Shown: positions 5,744 to 6,683 of the stretch, one piece after another | Numbering within the stretch: position 1 is the stretch's first letter | Layout of the letters: each line of letters begins with the position of its first letter | From: Frankia sp. | GTDB lineage: Bacteria > Actinomycetota > Actinomycetes > Frankiales > Frankiaceae | Direction: 5' to 3' | Length of the DNA: 6,683 bases | Assembly: GCA_019689615.1 (NCBI GenBank) | Contig: JADGHD010000277.1 | Location: 1-6,683, forward strand | The notes under the pieces: generated by a model | Seen by the model: the letters and a program-made list of their open reading frames with translations, nothing else | Databases searched by the model: none | Told to the model about the DNA's origin: nothing | Made by a program: the position numbers and the translations under genes

Positions 5744-6586
5744 TCATGCCGTCGGGTCCAGGGCCAGCTGGCGCAGGTGGGACGGGGTGGCGGTGGCGCT
5801 GGCGGCGGAGGCGGTGACTCGTTCCATCTCCAGGCGGCGGGCGAGCGCGGACTCGTCGAGGTTGCGGCACAGCACCAGCGATGCGCCGCAGGCCAGCGGC
5901 ACGAGGGTGGCGGCGAGGAGCCCGACGGTCGTGCCCGGCGCGGCGAGCAGGCGGTCGGCCGCGGTGAGGCCGGCGGCGTCGGCGAGCTGGCGGGCGTGCG
6001 CGAGCAGGGCGGCCTGGCCGGGTGGCGGCGGCGGGGCGGCGAACCGGTCGCCGTGCGCCGGCACCTCGGCGGCGAAGTCGAGGACGCCGGCGATCGGGTG
6101 GGCGAGCCGGGCGCCGAGCGGGCGCAGCGACAACGCGACCACCTCGTCCGCGTCGATGGCGAGCGCCTCGTCCACCCGGCTCTCGGCGGCGAACACCACC
6201 TGGACGTCCACCGGCTCGCCGCCGTCGGCCGCCGCGCCCGGCTCGATGGCGACCTCCATGCCCGCCGACCAGGCGGCGACCAGCACCACCACGGTCAGCC
6301 AGTGCGCCGGCAGGAGCACGCCGACCCGGTCGCCCGGCGCCAGGCCCAGCGTGTCGACCAGCAGGTTCGCGGTCTTGGCCACCCAGTTGTCCAGGGTGGC
6401 GGCGGACAGCTCGACTCGCTCGCCGGTCGCGTCGTCGTAGAAGGTGACCATGGGGCTCGCCGCGTCCGCCAGCAGCCGGGCGGCGAGCGCCGCCGCGACG
6501 CCGGGGAACGGCGCGTCACCGGTGGGGGTGCCGAGCGCGGCCAGCAGCCGGCCGGCGGGGACGAGGTGGGGAGCGCGGTCGGTCAT
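5744..6586 (-). CDS. TIGR03089-family protein, degenerate AMP-binding (ANL) homologue
   Basis: The product is 280 residues and belongs to an actinobacterial family of unknown function that resembles the N-terminal part of adenylate-forming enzymes. Residues 47-112 (VTFYDDATGERVELSAATLDNWVAKTANLL and on to LGLAPGDRVGVLLPAHW and AAWSAGMEVAI) match the early ANL core. DRLLAAPGTTVGLLAATLVPLACGASLVL (about 211-239) matches the segment that normally follows the P-loop. The P-loop itself (TSGTTGxPK-type) is absent; the matching place reads PPPPPGQAALLAHARQLADA. The C-terminal ANL subdomain is also missing, so ordinary adenylation activity is unlikely. No signal peptide or membrane segment is clear. 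The ATG at 6586 has no Shine-Dalgarno site and lies 7 bases after the stop of the preceding gene, so translation probably depends on coupling. This family usually sits beside LCP genes, which fits a cell-envelope role, but its biochemical function is not known. Confidence 0.88.
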   Translation of the reverse strand: MTDRAPHLVPAGRLLAALGTPTGDAPFPGVAAALAARLLADAASPMVTFYDDATGERVELSAATLDNWVAKTANLLVDTLGLAPGDRVGVLLPAHWLTVVVLVAAWSAGMEVAIEPGAAADGGEPVDVQVVFAAESRVDEALAIDADEVVALSLRPLGARLAHPIAGVLDFAAEVPAHGDRFAAPPPPPGQAALLAHARQLADAAGLTAADRLLAAPGTTVGLLAATLVPLACGASLVLCRNLDESALARRLEMERVTASAASATATPSHLRQLALDPTA

Positions 6587-6597
6587 CGGTCGGTCAT
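6576..6597 (-). repeat. 11-bp perfect tandem duplication across a stop/start junction
   Basis: On the - strand ATGACCGACCG occurs twice head to tail (6597-6587 and 6586-6576). The first copy holds the TGA stop of the upstream gene (6596-6594) and an ATG that opens a four-codon frame, MTDR, which stops at a TGA overlapping the ATG of the second copy. The second copy is the real start of the TIGR03089 gene, which also begins MTDR. Confidence 0.9.
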
Positions 6598-6683
6598 GGG
6601 GTGCACGAGGTGTCGGCCGGGACGCCGCCGGTTCCCGGCGCCGGCGGCGGCGGGGTGGTGGCGGTCGCGCCGGTGCCGGTGGT
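6594..6683 (-). CDS. C-terminal end of a probable LCP (LytR-CpsA-Psr) family protein (partial)
   Basis: Only the last 29 residues lie in the window, ending GTGGVPADTSCTP before TGA at 6594-6596, preceded by a Thr/Pro/Gly-rich stretch with PPPPAPG. Nearly every codon ends in G or C, which supports real coding. A Thr/Pro-rich linker followed by a short end with a Cys looks like an exported wall-facing protein, such as the C-terminal tail of an LCP phosphotransferase that attaches glycopolymers to peptidoglycan. The LCP call rests mainly on the neighbourhood, since LCP genes commonly precede TIGR03089 genes in actinobacteria; no catalytic residues are in view. It is co-directional with the TIGR03089 gene and ends 7 bases before its start. 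Confidence 0.6.
   Translation of the reverse strand, partial: TTGTGATATTPPPPAPGTGGVPADTSCTP

Noticed and set aside
4750..5817. + strand frame overlapping the membrane-protein gene
   Set aside because: It gives an Arg/Ala/Gly-rich shadow translation, while the overlapping frame has clear hydrophobic segments and GT-C motifs.
5457..6440. + strand frame of 327 codons opposite the TIGR03089 gene
   Set aside because: It is Ser/Arg/Pro-rich, with no domain and no ribosome site, and runs antisense to a recognised family.
1..6683. Search for CRISPR arrays, tRNA/rRNA genes, insertion sequences, attachment sites or toxin-antitoxin pairs
   Set aside because: No spaced direct repeats, cloverleaf-like segments, transposase motifs, long terminal inverted repeats or compact toxin-antitoxin gene pairs were seen; base composition is uniform, with no sign of a recently acquired island.

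Overview
The window is very GC-rich (roughly three quarters G+C, with almost every codon ending in G or C in the real genes). It reads as chromosomal DNA of an actinomycete; gene content and style fit the Frankia/Frankiales area, but the sequence alone does not prove the genus. No mobile element, tRNA, rRNA, CRISPR array or phage gene is visible.

Layout from left to right: (1) the last codons of an unidentified + strand gene (ends 116); (2) a TetR-family repressor on + (146-781), closely following it; (3) metG, an E. coli-type methionyl-tRNA synthetase on - (782-2470), whose stop codon abuts the tetR stop with no base between; (4) rfbD/rmlD, dTDP-4-dehydrorhamnose reductase on - (2518-3429), immediately upstream of metG and probably in the same transcript; (5) a divergent control region of about 265 bp (3430-3694); (6) a large polytopic membrane protein on + with GT-C/DUF2142-like motifs (3695-5716); (7) a 27-bp convergent gap with a GC palindrome; (8) a TIGR03089-type degenerate AMP-binding protein on - (5744-6586); (9) the C-terminal end of another - strand gene (6594-6683), probably an LCP (LytR-CpsA-Psr) protein judging by context.

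The right two thirds looks like a cell-envelope glycopolymer locus. RmlD makes dTDP-L-rhamnose in the cytoplasm, LCP proteins attach glycopolymers to peptidoglycan outside the membrane, and the GT-C-like protein is of the type that transfers sugars from polyprenyl carriers on the outer face. From memory, the neighbourhood rmlD / LCP / TIGR03089 also occurs in Mycobacterium tuberculosis (Rv3266c-Rv3267-Rv3268); here the LCP-TIGR03089 pair is turned round and the membrane protein sits between it and rmlD.

I found no clearly new biological system. The most interesting points are small-scale: a membrane-protein gene whose Shine-Dalgarno site and codon-bias boundary point to an ATC start codon; an 11-bp tandem duplication that splits what would have been an ATGA stop/start overlap between the LCP and TIGR03089 genes; and an 11-bp GC hairpin in the end of tetR that could terminate two abutting convergent genes.
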